Assembly: GCA_964574325.1 (NCBI GenBank)
Contig: CAZNMY010000002.1
Location: forward strand, 160,661 to 224,660
From: CAMDPA01 sp964574325
Lineage (GTDB): Bacteria; Pseudomonadota; Alphaproteobacteria; Rhizobiales; Hyphomicrobiaceae
Length of the DNA: 64,000 nucleotides
Reading direction: 5' to 3'
Shown here: piece after piece, positions 43,717 to 53,995 of the stretch
How the letters are laid out: every line of letters starts with the position of its first letter
How positions within the stretch are numbered: the stretch's first letter is position 1
Program-made: the position numbers and the translations under genes
The notes under the pieces: generated by a model
Told to the model about the DNA's origin: nothing
Databases searched by the model: none
The model's input: the letters and a program-made list of their open reading frames with translations, nothing else

Positions 43717-46410
43717 CTACAACATTTGCATGCGCGCATGGCTGGCGACCAGCCCCTTGAGAGTCGCGGCCGGTCCCACGGCATCATGCGGAATAAGCGC
43801 GTAGGTCCAAGGTTTGCCGTTGTTTTCCTTGGCATGGGCATTGGCGTAGCCGACCCATTTTCCGGCAGCGCGGGCCTTGGCGATTACAGTATCGTCATTC
43901 ATTTCATCTTTCCGCTTCACCTCGGCGATGATCTTTTCCGTCTGCGTTTCAACGACGAAGTCGGGCTCGTAGTCCTGGCCGCTGGCGTACTCGATGCGGA
44001 ACTGTTGAACGCCCGGCTTCATCCACTTGATGACGGACGGCTCGTTCGCGCTGTCGATGATGACGGCGAACGCGCGTTCTTCGTTCGAATCGAACTTCTG
44101 ATAGGGGTAGCAGCAGCGCCTGAAGCCGCCGAACACATGGCGCTTGGTGTCGCCGGCCGGGGATACCGCGACCCGATAGTTGCGAACCGCTTCGACGCCA
44201 GTGACTTTGAACGCTTGCGGCTTCAACAGCGTGAAGCCAGCGGTGACGGTCGCCTCGAATTCTACAGGAGTCTCACGGTAATGCTTCTCCATCTGCGCGT
44301 AGATGGTGCGTGCCAGATCCTCACCGTGCACGAGCAGGACATTCTCGACGGCTTGGTCGTCGGCGAGGTAGCTGCGGAGATGGCGCAGCATTTGCCCACA
44401 AAGCTTCATAAGCAGGTCAGCATGCTCTTCGTAGTCAACCTGCGGGAACAGGTTGAAGTGCCGGATGATGTAGTTTTCCGGATGCTCTTCCCGCTCCATT
44501 TCCAGGGGGCGGGCCAGGAACGTGCGCGCTTCGTCACGCAAGCGCTGGATCATGATCTTGTCGGAGATCGGCTGCTTGGCGATGCCGTCGAGACCGGTCA
44601 GATCGAAATCGGCGAAGTGGAAGTTCACGTCGCCTTTCGGCAGCACGACGATGCGCGGAATCTCGATGGTCAAGGCGGTGACGTTGGCGATGACCCTAGA
44701 CACAACGCTCCCGACATCGACCGTGGGTGTGATGCCGTCGAGTTGCCCCTGCGCGGGGCGTAGGGCATCGGTTACCTGCTTTGTCAAAGCGGCTTGGTTG
44801 GCGGGTTCTCCCAATTGGGCGAGCCCGCGTTTCATTGAACGTTCATAATCCGACTGAATGATCCGCATCGCCACCTGAGCGGTTTCACGCTCCTCCGGCG
44901 ATTCGATGATATAGGGGGCCTGCATCTCCTCACCAAAGCCGGTCATGGTGCCGGTTGCAGCGGCGTCCGCTGCGGATGGAGAAATCAATGGCTCGGCACC
45001 TGCCGTGGAGACATCGCCATCGTCGCCGATGATCACAGTCTTGCGGATAGCCACGATGGAGTTCGGGTCACGGGCGGCTTCGACCACGTCCTTGAAGCGG
45101 TCATGCGCGATGATGGTCAGCGTGTCGATCGCCTCGACGCCAGTTCTGACGCCGTATGGCAAACGTAAGCCGCGTCCCAGCGTCTGCTCGGTCAGGATAT
45201 CCGAGGCGGACGCCCGCAATGGCACGATGGTGTAGAGGTTGGTGACGTCCCAGCCTTCCTTGAGCTTGTTGACGTGGATGACCACGTCGGTCTTGCCGTC
45301 GGTTTCGACGGCGAGTAGCTTTTGCGTGGCTTCTTCCGTCTCGACGCCGGTCAGGCCGGAGTGCACCTGGATCACGCGGCCCTTGTAGTGACCGCCGAAG
45401 AAGTCGTCGGCCTCGATCTGCGTTTGAATCTCGCGCGCGTGCTCGGTATCCGTCGCGACGACCAGCATGAAGGGATGCACCTTCGGCTTGCCGGTCTGAC
45501 GGTGATAGATATCGAGTTCCGCCTTGACATTCTCGTGGCAGTGGATGCCGTCTTCGAGCTTGATGCGCTGCAATTGCTCCGGCGTGACCTTTTTCGGATC
45601 GAAATCCGACCGCGTCGCGACGGCGGGTTCCTTGACGTAACCGTCGGCCATGGCGCGTCCAAGACCATAATCGAAAATGACGTTCCTGAAGCGCTTGGGC
45701 TTGGTTCCTGTGCTCATCGGCGTAGCGGTCAATTCGAGTCCGATGACCGGATCGAGGTCGGCGATCGCCTTCATGGCGGCACCACTCGACGCGCGGTAAC
45801 GATGCGCCTCGTCCATGATCAGCACGAGGTCGGGCAACTGCGCGAGATAGTCGAAATAGGCTTGACCCAGGTACTCATGCAGCCGCTTCACGCGGCCCTT
45901 GTCCTTGTTGATCTTATCGACGTTGAAGATATTGACGACGAGGCCGCCGTTGCGCGTGGCGGCGTCGAGCAGCAGCCCGCTTTTATCCCAGTCGTCGCCG
46001 GTGACGATCACCGGCCGGTTCTGTGCGAACTCGGCGATGCCCTTGAACACGTACTTCGGATTGTTGGGCTCGAAGTCGCGTTTGAGTTTTTCGTAGATGG
46101 TCGTGTTCGGTGCCAGCACGAAGGCATTGCGCGACCGCTCGGTCATATAGAGGTAGCTGATGAAGGCGCCCATCAAGCGCGTCTTGCCGACGCCGGTCGC
46201 GAGCGCAAAGCACAGCGACGGGAAATCCCGCTCGAAGTCGGTGACCTCAGGGTACTTCGCCTGAATAACACCGAGCACCTTGTCGAGATCGGGATCGCGA
46301 TTGAACGACATGCGGTCGAGCACATCGGCGAGGATATCGAGACTGTCGGCCTGCGGATCGCGCAGCGACAGGCGGGCCTTGATGTTGGCGCGGATACGGT
46401 CAGAGTTCAT
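43717..46410 (-). CDS. DEAD/DEAH restriction endonuclease subunit (Res-like, BPTD_3080 type)
   Basis: An 897-aa protein. Walker A LATGVGKTRLMG near residue 75, DEAH box LIMDEAHRYRAS, ELTATPMSTG, and helicase C motif VLTEQTLGRGLRLPYG. The C-terminal part contains a likely nuclease fold (YEPDFVVETQTEKIIAEVKRKDEM, PD-ExK-like D...E-x-K). It is the restriction/translocation subunit of the adjoining methyltransferase system. Stop TAG. Only 28 bases separate it from the recoded gene at its left. Confidence 0.85.
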   Translation of the reverse strand: MNSDRIRANIKARLSLRDPQADSLDILADVLDRMSFNRDPDLDKVLGVIQAKYPEVTDFERDFPSLCFALATGVGKTRLMGAFISYLYMTERSRNAFVLAPNTTIYEKLKRDFEPNNPKYVFKGIAEFAQNRPVIVTGDDWDKSGLLLDAATRNGGLVVNIFNVDKINKDKGRVKRLHEYLGQAYFDYLAQLPDLVLIMDEAHRYRASSGAAMKAIADLDPVIGLELTATPMSTGTKPKRFRNVIFDYGLGRAMADGYVKEPAVATRSDFDPKKVTPEQLQRIKLEDGIHCHENVKAELDIYHRQTGKPKVHPFMLVVATDTEHAREIQTQIEADDFFGGHYKGRVIQVHSGLTGVETEEATQKLLAVETDGKTDVVIHVNKLKEGWDVTNLYTIVPLRASASDILTEQTLGRGLRLPYGVRTGVEAIDTLTIIAHDRFKDVVEAARDPNSIVAIRKTVIIGDDGDVSTAGAEPLISPSAADAAATGTMTGFGEEMQAPYIIESPEERETAQVAMRIIQSDYERSMKRGLAQLGEPANQAALTKQVTDALRPAQGQLDGITPTVDVGSVVSRVIANVTALTIEIPRIVVLPKGDVNFHFADFDLTGLDGIAKQPISDKIMIQRLRDEARTFLARPLEMEREEHPENYIIRHFNLFPQVDYEEHADLLMKLCGQMLRHLRSYLADDQAVENVLLVHGEDLARTIYAQMEKHYRETPVEFEATVTAGFTLLKPQAFKVTGVEAVRNYRVAVSPAGDTKRHVFGGFRRCCYPYQKFDSNEERAFAVIIDSANEPSVIKWMKPGVQQFRIEYASGQDYEPDFVVETQTEKIIAEVKRKDEMNDDTVIAKARAAGKWVGYANAHAKENNGKPWTYALIPHDAVGPAATLKGLVASHARMQML

Positions 46411-46413
46411 CCC

Positions 46414-48123
46414 TCAAGCCCCCACGCGCTTGGCGAACATGTCGGGGGTCGTCGTGTCGACGGGCTTGCGCGGTTTGCGCGTGCGTTTCGCCGGCACGGC
46501 CGAGACGGGCGGCTCGACCGGTGGTGGCACGACTTCCTCGGGCGGGGCGGCCATGGCGATCTTGAGGCTGTAGTCGTCGCGGCCCCACTCGCACTTTTTC
46601 AATACCACCTGCGGAATTTTCCGCAGCGTGAGGTTGTCGAATGCATCTTCCTTGGCGTTGTAGGCTTTGCAGCAGACCAGCAGCGTCCGCTTACGGCCGA
46701 CATCTTCTGACAACCGCTTCAGCGCGTCGTAGGTCAGCGCCTGCGTGGTGACGTAGATGAAATCTGTCTCGGTCGAGTGACCATGCCGCCAGTACTGGCT
46801 TGGGTCCTGCGCGGGCTCATAGGTGAAGCCCATCAATTTGCAGACGGCAGCCGCCAGCATGTTGGCGTTGTACTTCTTGGAGATGACCCAGTTGTCGTAC
46901 TTGTCCTTCTCCAGCAGCGACGGCGCGAGGGTGTAATAGCGGTACCCGCCGCCCCCTTGCCAGCTAGTGGATTCGGTGACGCCGCCCGCATCTGCACCAT
47001 CAATCACCTTTTTAATTCGAGGGACGATGTGTGTCTTGGCGTGGTTGCCGAGTTCGGCCATAATCCACCGCCGACCCATCTTATGCGCGACAGCACCAGT
47101 GGTACCCGATCCGGCAAAGGAGTCGAGTATCAGATCTCCTGGCTTGGTGCTTATTTCGAGTATCTGTCGAACGAGTCGCTCCGGCTTCGGAGTTGAAAAA
47201 ATATCGACATCATCCTCCAGCGACAACGCTCGAACCTCTTCTTTTGCTTCGGCGTTGTTCCCAACGTCGGTATGAAGCCACAAAGTCGACGGCACGACTC
47301 CCTGCTTTGCCTCGCTTAGAAATTTCTTGATACGAGGCACAGCCTTTCCATCTTTTCCCCACCACACTCTATTGTCCGCATTTAATTCCAGAAATGTCTC
47401 TTTTGATATCCGCCAGTACGTGCCTGCGGGAGGACGAAACACCACTCCTTCCGGAGAGGAAATCTCGTATGAACCCTGGCTGTAGTAATTTCTCGCCTGA
47501 ACAGCGTTAGTCGTCCAGGCGCCACGTGGATCGTCATCTAAGTTGGAATAGCTTTCGTTCAGCTCGTCGCTACGTGGTAGCAAATTTCGGCGCCATTCGT
47601 CTATGTTGCGAGCATAGACCAGAATGTGATCATGCATTCCGGAAAAGTGCCTTGCCGAATTTTTCAGCGTATATATTTTTTGCCAAATAATATTAGCGAC
47701 AAAATTTGGGCGACCAAAAATTTCATCACACATGACTTTTAAATAATGTGCCTCATTATCGTCAATCGTGATCCAAATTGAGCCGTCATTTGCAAGTAAC
47801 TGCCTGATGAGATCAAGCCGCTCACGCAACAAAGACAACCAAAGCGAATGCTCTACGCCATCATCATAGTGAGCGAATGCCGAGCCTGTATTATAGGGCG
47901 GGTCAATGCACGCGCACTTCACCTTGCCCGCGTACTCTTGCTCCAGCGCCTTCAGCGCCAGCAGGTTATCGCCCTTGATCAGCACGTTGTCGTAGATGCC
48001 GCCCGGCTTCTGTTCCTTGCCGCAGTACGACAGATTCGGGTCTTCGATCAGGATGCGCGGCTCCAGCTTCGGCCGCTCGCCCTTGCCGATCCAGGTCAGC
48101 TCCAGCTTTTGTTTCTTGCTCAT
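46414..48123 (-). CDS. Type III-like DNA adenine methyltransferase (Mod)
   Basis: A 569-aa protein starting MSKKQKLELTWIGKG. CIDPPYNTGSAF (motif IV) near residue 90 and LILDSFAGSGTTGAVAHKMG (motif I) near residue 310 give the beta-class order of type III Mod enzymes. ATG 48123 overlaps the helicase TGA (ATGA); its own stop TGA lies three bases before the Res ATG. UGA is plainly a stop in this operon. Confidence 0.85.
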   Translation of the reverse strand: MSKKQKLELTWIGKGERPKLEPRILIEDPNLSYCGKEQKPGGIYDNVLIKGDNLLALKALEQEYAGKVKCACIDPPYNTGSAFAHYDDGVEHSLWLSLLRERLDLIRQLLANDGSIWITIDDNEAHYLKVMCDEIFGRPNFVANIIWQKIYTLKNSARHFSGMHDHILVYARNIDEWRRNLLPRSDELNESYSNLDDDPRGAWTTNAVQARNYYSQGSYEISSPEGVVFRPPAGTYWRISKETFLELNADNRVWWGKDGKAVPRIKKFLSEAKQGVVPSTLWLHTDVGNNAEAKEEVRALSLEDDVDIFSTPKPERLVRQILEISTKPGDLILDSFAGSGTTGAVAHKMGRRWIMAELGNHAKTHIVPRIKKVIDGADAGGVTESTSWQGGGGYRYYTLAPSLLEKDKYDNWVISKKYNANMLAAAVCKLMGFTYEPAQDPSQYWRHGHSTETDFIYVTTQALTYDALKRLSEDVGRKRTLLVCCKAYNAKEDAFDNLTLRKIPQVVLKKCEWGRDDYSLKIAMAAPPEEVVPPPVEPPVSAVPAKRTRKPRKPVDTTTPDMFAKRVGA

Positions 48124-51005
48124 CCCGCCATCTCCCACCGGATGGTCAACAACGGCGTCACCGTCGGCGTAATCGCCAACAGACGCGCGAGGTCGTCCAA
48201 CTGCTTGTCTTTCTCGTCGCTGATGCGCTGCAATTCGGCGTCCTGCGACAGCTTCAATCGTCGCCGTTCGTCCTCGAGTTTCTTGATGCGCCGCTGCTCC
48301 GCAATCTTTTGTTCCAACGTGACGTTGGTTAGAGCACGGAATGCGCGTTTGGCGGCGTCGATTTCGCGCTTCATATCCTTCAGTCGCGTGCCGAGCGCCT
48401 TTTCCAGATCCTCGGCCGCTGCGTCTAGCTTGTCGGTTTCCTCGTCGAGCCAACGCAGGTTCTCCGCCTGCGCTTCGGCAAGCGTCGACTTCAATTGTTC
48501 GGCTTCGACTTTCGCGAGTTGATCTATCGGCATTGGGGCTTGCGGCGGCCCGTCACCGTGAGCGGGGATCAGCATCAACCGGTCGACAAGTTCACCGTCG
48601 AGCGGCTTGCCGTCATCGGTGAAGCCAGCGATCAGGAACCGTTCGCGGCTCGCATCTGCCTTAGCGGTTTCCGCGCGCAGCAGCGAGATTTGGAGCCAAC
48701 CGGCATTGCCTTGCAGGGCTTCGACAGCCGCGAGCCGAGCGTTGCCGCCATCGCGAAACGCCTGATAGTCGAAGCGAAGCTGCACCGGGCCGAGGGAGCG
48801 CTCCTTCGCCGCATCGACGATGGTGCGCGCGAGCTTGCCGTCCGCCAGCCGGAAGAAATGCCAGTTCTTCTCTTCGGCCAGCGGCCACTCCGTCGTGTAG
48901 GTCTCGCCGTTGTAGTCGAACCGTTGCGTGTGCCCTTTATGAAAGCGCGCCTCTGGCAACTCCGCGCGGACGATGGTCAGCAGCCGTTGCTTGAAGGCGT
49001 CCAGCGTTCCGGCGATCTCCACGTCGCGTGCGCGCAAACGCGCGACGACATCGCGATCCATGACATCGAACAGCTTCTGCCGCGCATCCGACATGTCCTG
49101 TTTGATGCGCTCTTCGTATTCGACCTCGATCTTGCGGAACTCTTCTTCGATCTCGGTGTCGGACCGGCAGCGTTGAACTGTCTCGACCACTTTCTTCTCA
49201 AAGTCGAAGCCGGATTCAATGGCTCCAAGCACCGTGTCGCTGGCACCGAACACGCCCTCGAACAGCTTGAATTTCTGGTCGAGCAATTCGTAGACGCGTT
49301 CCTCCGCTCGGTTCTTGCGGTTCAGCATGTTGACGACGGTGACGTCAATGCGCTGGCCGTAGCGATGACAGCGGCCGATCCGCTGTTCGACCCGCTGCGG
49401 ATTCCAAGGCAGATCGAAGTTGATCAGCAGCGAGCAGAATTGCAGGTTGATGCCTTCGGCGCCGCTCTCGGTCGCGATCAGAATGGTCTTCTCGTCGGAA
49501 CGGAAGCCGTCAACGATGGCCTGTTTCATGTCGGCGGTCTTGGAGCCGGAGACGGTCTTGCCGTCGTCCTTGTGCCGCGCCAGCCAGCTCCGGTAGAGGG
49601 CCGTGCTGTCCTTGTCGGCGTTTGAGCCGTTCATCAGCACGACCTGCCCGGCATAACCGTTGTCGCCGAGCAGTCGCGACAAGTACATTTGCGTGCGGAC
49701 GCTTTCCGTGAAGATGACGGCCTTGCGCTTGCCGCCGCGCGCGACGACTTCGTCGAGCACCTGGGGCAGGCGGGCGATCAGCTTGTCGCCCTTAGCGTGC
49801 TTCTTGATCGCACCAGCGCGTTGCTTGTAAGCAGCAAGTTCGGCGATTTCGGCGGCGAGCTTCACGGGGTCGATGATGACTTCGCCATTGTCGCTCTCCT
49901 CACCGTCGTCGCCATCGGCCTCCCGAGCTTCTTCGCGGATATCTTCGGGGTCGCGATCGTCATTGACGGCTTCGAGGTCGATACGCTGACGCTTTTCCAG
50001 CCGTGCAATCACGTTGCCGAGGAACTGTTCGATGGCGGCGACCGATGAGCCGAGAATCTTGCGGGCCTGCATGATCACCAGCTGGTTCGGGTTCAAGCCG
50101 AAACCGTAGGTGTCGGCACGCTGGAGATAACGCGACACGTCCTCGTAGAGTTGGACCTCTTCCTCGGCGGGCTCGAAGTCGAAGGTGACGGCGATGCGCT
50201 TGGTGAAGGAGACATGCCCTGCTTCCTGCACGTCCTTACGCAGGTGGCGCTTATAGATCGGTTGCAACCGCTGACGCAGCGAGCCGAGCGCCACGCGATC
50301 CGCACGCGTCGTGCCGTACATGGCGCGAAACGTCGCTTCGTCGCCGAAGAAATCGTCGTCGATGACACTGACGAGCCCATACAGCTCCATCAGAGAGTTC
50401 TGCAATGGCGTCGCCGTCAGCAGCAACTTGAACCGGCTGGCGAGGGCTTCTTTCAGCGTCTTGGCGCGGGCGGACCCACTGGTTTTGTGCACATTGCGCA
50501 GCCGGTGCGCTTCGTCGAAGATGACGAGGTCCCAATCGATGGCGGATATTTCAGGCTGGCCTTTGCGACCCGCTGCAAATTCATAGGAGGTGATGACGAC
50601 TTCATCCGAAGTCAGGAACGGACGCGGCTGGCCGTACTTCACCAGTTGTTTGTGCGTCTTGGCGTCCAGGATGCGCGAGGCGAGCGAGAATTTCTCGTGC
50701 AGCTCCTGCGCCCATTGCTTGCGGAGCGAGGCTGGCACGATCAACAGGATATGACGCCGACGCTCGGCCCATCGTTGGGCAATGACCAGGCTGGCTTCAA
50801 TGGTCTTACCCAGACCCACTTCGTCCGCGAGGATCACCCCGCGCGACAGCGGCGACTGCAACGCAAACAGCGCCGCCTCGACCTGATGCGGCTTCATGTC
50901 GACGCGGGCGGTCGACAGGCTCTTGGCGAAGGCGTCCTCGCCTAATCCGGCGAGCGTGATGCGGTGCGCCAGATACTTGGCGTGGTGAGCCGTATAGCTG
51001 GCCAT
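48120..51005 (-). CDS. SNF2-type helicase of the restriction module
   Basis: A 961-aa protein. MKPHQVEAALFALQSPLSRG, Walker A ADEVGLGKTIEASLV, VIFDEAHRLRN, LLTATPLQNSLMELYGLV, and helicase C FCSLLINFDLPWNPQRVEQRIGRCHRYGQ (motif VI). A long C-terminal coiled coil (residues ~830-950) follows. First gene of the operon helicase-mod-res. SNF2 ATPases in this position translocate on DNA in several defence systems. Confidence 0.85.
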   Translation of the reverse strand: MASYTAHHAKYLAHRITLAGLGEDAFAKSLSTARVDMKPHQVEAALFALQSPLSRGVILADEVGLGKTIEASLVIAQRWAERRRHILLIVPASLRKQWAQELHEKFSLASRILDAKTHKQLVKYGQPRPFLTSDEVVITSYEFAAGRKGQPEISAIDWDLVIFDEAHRLRNVHKTSGSARAKTLKEALASRFKLLLTATPLQNSLMELYGLVSVIDDDFFGDEATFRAMYGTTRADRVALGSLRQRLQPIYKRHLRKDVQEAGHVSFTKRIAVTFDFEPAEEEVQLYEDVSRYLQRADTYGFGLNPNQLVIMQARKILGSSVAAIEQFLGNVIARLEKRQRIDLEAVNDDRDPEDIREEAREADGDDGEESDNGEVIIDPVKLAAEIAELAAYKQRAGAIKKHAKGDKLIARLPQVLDEVVARGGKRKAVIFTESVRTQMYLSRLLGDNGYAGQVVLMNGSNADKDSTALYRSWLARHKDDGKTVSGSKTADMKQAIVDGFRSDEKTILIATESGAEGINLQFCSLLINFDLPWNPQRVEQRIGRCHRYGQRIDVTVVNMLNRKNRAEERVYELLDQKFKLFEGVFGASDTVLGAIESGFDFEKKVVETVQRCRSDTEIEEEFRKIEVEYEERIKQDMSDARQKLFDVMDRDVVARLRARDVEIAGTLDAFKQRLLTIVRAELPEARFHKGHTQRFDYNGETYTTEWPLAEEKNWHFFRLADGKLARTIVDAAKERSLGPVQLRFDYQAFRDGGNARLAAVEALQGNAGWLQISLLRAETAKADASRERFLIAGFTDDGKPLDGELVDRLMLIPAHGDGPPQAPMPIDQLAKVEAEQLKSTLAEAQAENLRWLDEETDKLDAAAEDLEKALGTRLKDMKREIDAAKRAFRALTNVTLEQKIAEQRRIKKLEDERRRLKLSQDAELQRISDEKDKQLDDLARLLAITPTVTPLLTIRWEMAG

Positions 51006-51211
51006 CTTCCGGACTATCCCCCTGATCGACCCCCAATGGTTCGGGCTGGGCAGTGCCAGCGTGCACGATCAGTTGTATCGTAGGACGGCGGCACGTTCCC
51101 TGGCCAGTGCTAGGCCAACTCTGTCGCGCCGATATCCCCAGACGAACATGCCTGTCCATGGCAATGCTCTCGCCCCGACGATGGGAGTGCGTCACCCGGC
51201 CGCATCCATCT

Positions 51212-51231
51212 TGTGACCCCACGGTGACCCC
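51212..51231. promoter_or_regulatory. Candidate integrase arm-type site (right)
   Basis: TGTGACCCCACGGTGACCCC, the counterpart of the paired GTGACCC units at 9611-9630, about 75 bases inside the right att repeat. Confidence 0.45.
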
Positions 51232-51247
51232 TAGCCTAAAAACACGA

Positions 51248-51268
51248 AAGCCGCCCAGTGGGCGGCTT
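51248..51268 (-). terminator. Terminator downstream of tRNA-fMet
   Basis: AAGCCGCC-CACT-GGGCGGCTT then TCGTGTTTTT on the minus strand, 35 bases after the tRNA 3' end and inside the integrated element. Confidence 0.6.
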
Positions 51269-51302
51269 CGTTGTAAGTCTCTGATTTTCTTCACGAAAAG
51301 CT

Positions 51303-51379
<77 letters not shown>

Positions 51380-51644
51380 TCACCATGTCGCAGAAGTGTT
51401 CTGCATCTTGATCTTGATCTGGCAGAACTTCTGTCAAGCCGCGAATACATGACGACATACGTCGTCGTGATCCGCTTCAGGTCTCGCCAAGCAGCGGCGA
51501 GCAGCCGGCTTATAACACATCCACTTTCGATGTGAACCCTTGAATTGGGCCTTCAGCAGGGCGATCGGGTGAATCTGTGAGTGACAAGGCAGGAGAATGC
51601 TGAATCTGTGGTGATCCTCTTGATTCGCGAGGGGGATCACCTGC
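51380..51644. other. Intergenic region between tRNA and transposase remnant
   Basis: No coding frame stands out. It holds the tRNA promoter (minus strand) and the left flank of the insertion-sequence remnant. Confidence 0.4.
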
Positions 51645-52430
51645 ATGGCTGGCAAGTTGGCGACCGAGAAGGCAGCCGAAGCATTCGACACGATCGTCGA
51701 TTTTCTCGAGTCTTTTGAATCTCTTGATGACCCGCGTCAGCGCGGAAAAGTGCTTTATCCGCTCGACGAGGTGCTCCTGCTGGTGCTGCTCGGCGTGATC
51801 GCCGGTTGCGAGAGCTGGGTCGAGATCGCCAGATACGGCGAGAAAAAACTGGCATTGCTGCGTCGCTTCCGGCCGTTCGAGGACGAGACCCCATCACACG
51901 ATCAGCTCGGCGACATTTTCGCGGTGCTCGACGCGGAGCAGTTCCAGGCGTGCTTCGTCGCCTGGGTTGCGGGCCTGACCGGGCTCGAGGCGCGACACCC
52001 CTGGGCCGGCCTCACCAGCATCGTGATGGTGGAAAGCTGCCGTGAGATCGGGGCCAGGACCGAGCACGAGACCCGCTTCTACATCACCTCTATTGCGGCG
52101 AATGCCGAGCGCATCGGCACGGCCATCCGCGGCCACTGGGGCATCGAGAACGGATTGCACTGGGTGATGGACATGGTGTTCCGCGACGACGAGTGCCGCA
52201 TCCGCAAAAACAATGCGCCGGCGAACTTCGCCACGGTGAAGCACATGGCGAGCAACCTGCTACGGCAGGCACCGGGCAAGGACAGTCTGCGCGTCAAACG
52301 CAAAGTCGCCGCCTGGGACGACGACTTCCTGGCCAGCCTGATCGCGAGGAAACAACGGTCACCCGATTCGCCTGAGTTTCATCCGGTCGCGAACGCCCAT
52401 GGCGGTCGCCTTGATCGTATAGTGCTGTAG
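51645..52430 (+). pseudogene. ISAs1-family transposase with internal deletion
   Basis: A 261-aa ORF. The N-terminal domain (SFESLDDPRQRGKVLYPLDE, SHDQLGDIFAVLD) joins directly, near residue 115, to the C-terminal part (YITSIAANAERIGTAIRGHWGIENGLHWVMDMVFRDD). Full-length relatives are about 370-400 aa, so the middle with most of the DDE core is missing. The frame was kept but the protein should be inactive. Confidence 0.75.
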
Positions 52431-52533
52431 CCGGCCCATGGAACCGTCGGCAGGGAGGGCTCGTTTTCACGTTGATGGAAGTTGATGGAATGCGCGGCGA
52501 AAACTGCCGGAATTCGAGAATGGAAATCGCATC

Positions 52534-53010
52534 ATGGACCCGGCAAAGCACGAGCGCTGGAGCCGTCTGGCGTTCGTCGTAGCACTCCTCGCCACAGCGA
52601 TCGCATTGGGCGGGGCGCTCGCGCACGCATTTGAACTCTCCAGCAAGATCGGCATGAACCGCGCCGACTATTTCACCGCGCAGAGGTTGTACGACGGTTG
52701 GAACCAGTTGGCTCTCGTGCTGGCGTTCCAGTTCGCCGGCATCACCGCGATCGTTGCCGTCCATCGCCGGGACCGCCACGTGCTCGAATACACGCTCGTC
52801 GCTCTGTTGGGCTTGCTCGGAGCGCAGGCTGTCTTCTGGATCTGGACCTACCCGGCCAATGTCGCAACGTCGAATTGGACGGTGCAGCCGGACAACTGGG
52901 AAAACTTACGACGACATTGGGAATTTTCCCATCTCGCGGGCGCGATTTTCCAGCTGATCGCGATGATCGCGCTCATCCTCGCCGTCCTGAACCGGCGCGG
53001 CCTCAACTGA
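52534..53010 (+). CDS. Four-helix membrane protein (DUF1772-like)
   Basis: A 158-aa protein with four hydrophobic segments (LAFVVALLATAIALGGALAH, LALVLAFQFAGITAIVAV, LVALLGLLGAQAVFWIW, IFQLIAMIALILAVL) and the intervening NWENLRRHWEFSH, as in DUF1772-type proteins. ATG 52534 follows AGAATGGAAATC. Function unknown. Confidence 0.6.
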   Translation: MDPAKHERWSRLAFVVALLATAIALGGALAHAFELSSKIGMNRADYFTAQRLYDGWNQLALVLAFQFAGITAIVAVHRRDRHVLEYTLVALLGLLGAQAVFWIWTYPANVATSNWTVQPDNWENLRRHWEFSHLAGAIFQLIAMIALILAVLNRRGLN

Positions 53011-53061
53011 AGAAAATCCACGCCGATCGTTTTGCCTCCCACATTGCAGGGAGGCACCACC

Positions 53062-53466
53062 TCAAACCTGCTCCAACTCGACCAGCGTGCCGCAGAAATC
53101 CTTCGGGTGCAGGAACAGCACGGGCTTGCCGTGCGCGCCGATCTTCGGGTTGCCGTCGCCGAGCACGCGCGCACCGCCCGCCTTCAGCTTGTCCCGGGCA
53201 GCTAAGATATCGTCCACTTCATAGCAGACATGGTGCATCCCACCATCGGGGCTCTTCTCGAGAAACTTCGCGATCGGCGATCCCTCGCCCAGCGGCTCGA
53301 GCAGCTCGATCTTGGTGTTGGGCAGCGTGATGAACACGACGGTCACGCCGTGCTCCGGCAACCGCTGCGGCTCCGATACCTGCGCGCCCAGCGTATCCCG
53401 GTAGACCGCCGACGCCGCCGCGATATCGCGCACCGCTATCGCCACGTGATTGAGCCGGCCGAGCAT
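53062..53466 (-). CDS. mce: Methylmalonyl-CoA epimerase
   Basis: A 134-aa VOC-fold protein: LNHVAIAVRDIAAASAVYRDTLGA with the first metal His, KIELLEPLGEGSPIAKFL, GGMHHVCYEVDDI and LFLHPKDFCGTLVELEQ. It interconverts (R)- and (S)-methylmalonyl-CoA in propionate catabolism. The downstream position after rnj and a VOC gene is a familiar alphaproteobacterial order. ATG 53466 is the conserved start. Confidence 0.9.
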   Translation of the reverse strand: MLGRLNHVAIAVRDIAAASAVYRDTLGAQVSEPQRLPEHGVTVVFITLPNTKIELLEPLGEGSPIAKFLEKSPDGGMHHVCYEVDDILAARDKLKAGGARVLGDGNPKIGAHGKPVLFLHPKDFCGTLVELEQV

Positions 53467-53563
53467 GAGTTCCTCCATGTGCCTCGTAGGGCGTGGTAAG
53501 CGCGTAGCGCGCAACCCGCCGCGAAAAGACATCTCCTGGCGGGTTACGCTCTGCTCACCCGCC

Positions 53564-53950
53564 CTACGCCGAATACGAAATGAACTCCATCAGACTTCCG
53601 TCCGGATCGCGGAAATAGACGCTGGTGCCGGTGTTCTTCGCGCCGCGCCGCTCGACCGGCCCGACCTCGATCGCCACCCCGAGCTTGCCCAGATGCGCGA
53701 CCGCCCCCGCGATCGGCCCATGCCATTCGAAACACAGATCGCTGTTGCCCGGCTCCACCGGTACGCGCGCACGCGGTTGGCCGATTGCATCGGGCCCATG
53801 GCAGTTGAGCTGCACACTTCCGAACCGGTACGCGAACCCCTTGCCGACAGTCACGATCTCGGCCCCGAATACGTCGCGGTAGAACGCGTTCGACCGCGCC
53901 CACTCCGACACGTGGATCACGCAATGATCGAACGTAACCGGAAGCGCCAT
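53564..53950 (-). CDS. VOC family (glyoxalase-like) protein
   Basis: A 128-aa protein starting MALPVTFDHCVIHVSEWARS. FDHCVIHV, LCFEWHGPIAGAVAHL and SVYFRDPDGSLMEFISY give the paired beta-alpha-beta-beta-beta units of the VOC superfamily with a C-terminal Glu ligand. Substrate unknown; a fosfomycin-resistance or dioxygenase role is not indicated. Confidence 0.75.
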   Translation of the reverse strand: MALPVTFDHCVIHVSEWARSNAFYRDVFGAEIVTVGKGFAYRFGSVQLNCHGPDAIGQPRARVPVEPGNSDLCFEWHGPIAGAVAHLGKLGVAIEVGPVERRGAKNTGTSVYFRDPDGSLMEFISYSA

Positions 53951-53995
53951 CTCCTGCTCCCTATTCGCCATTGGCCACTCGCCACTCACCCCTTC

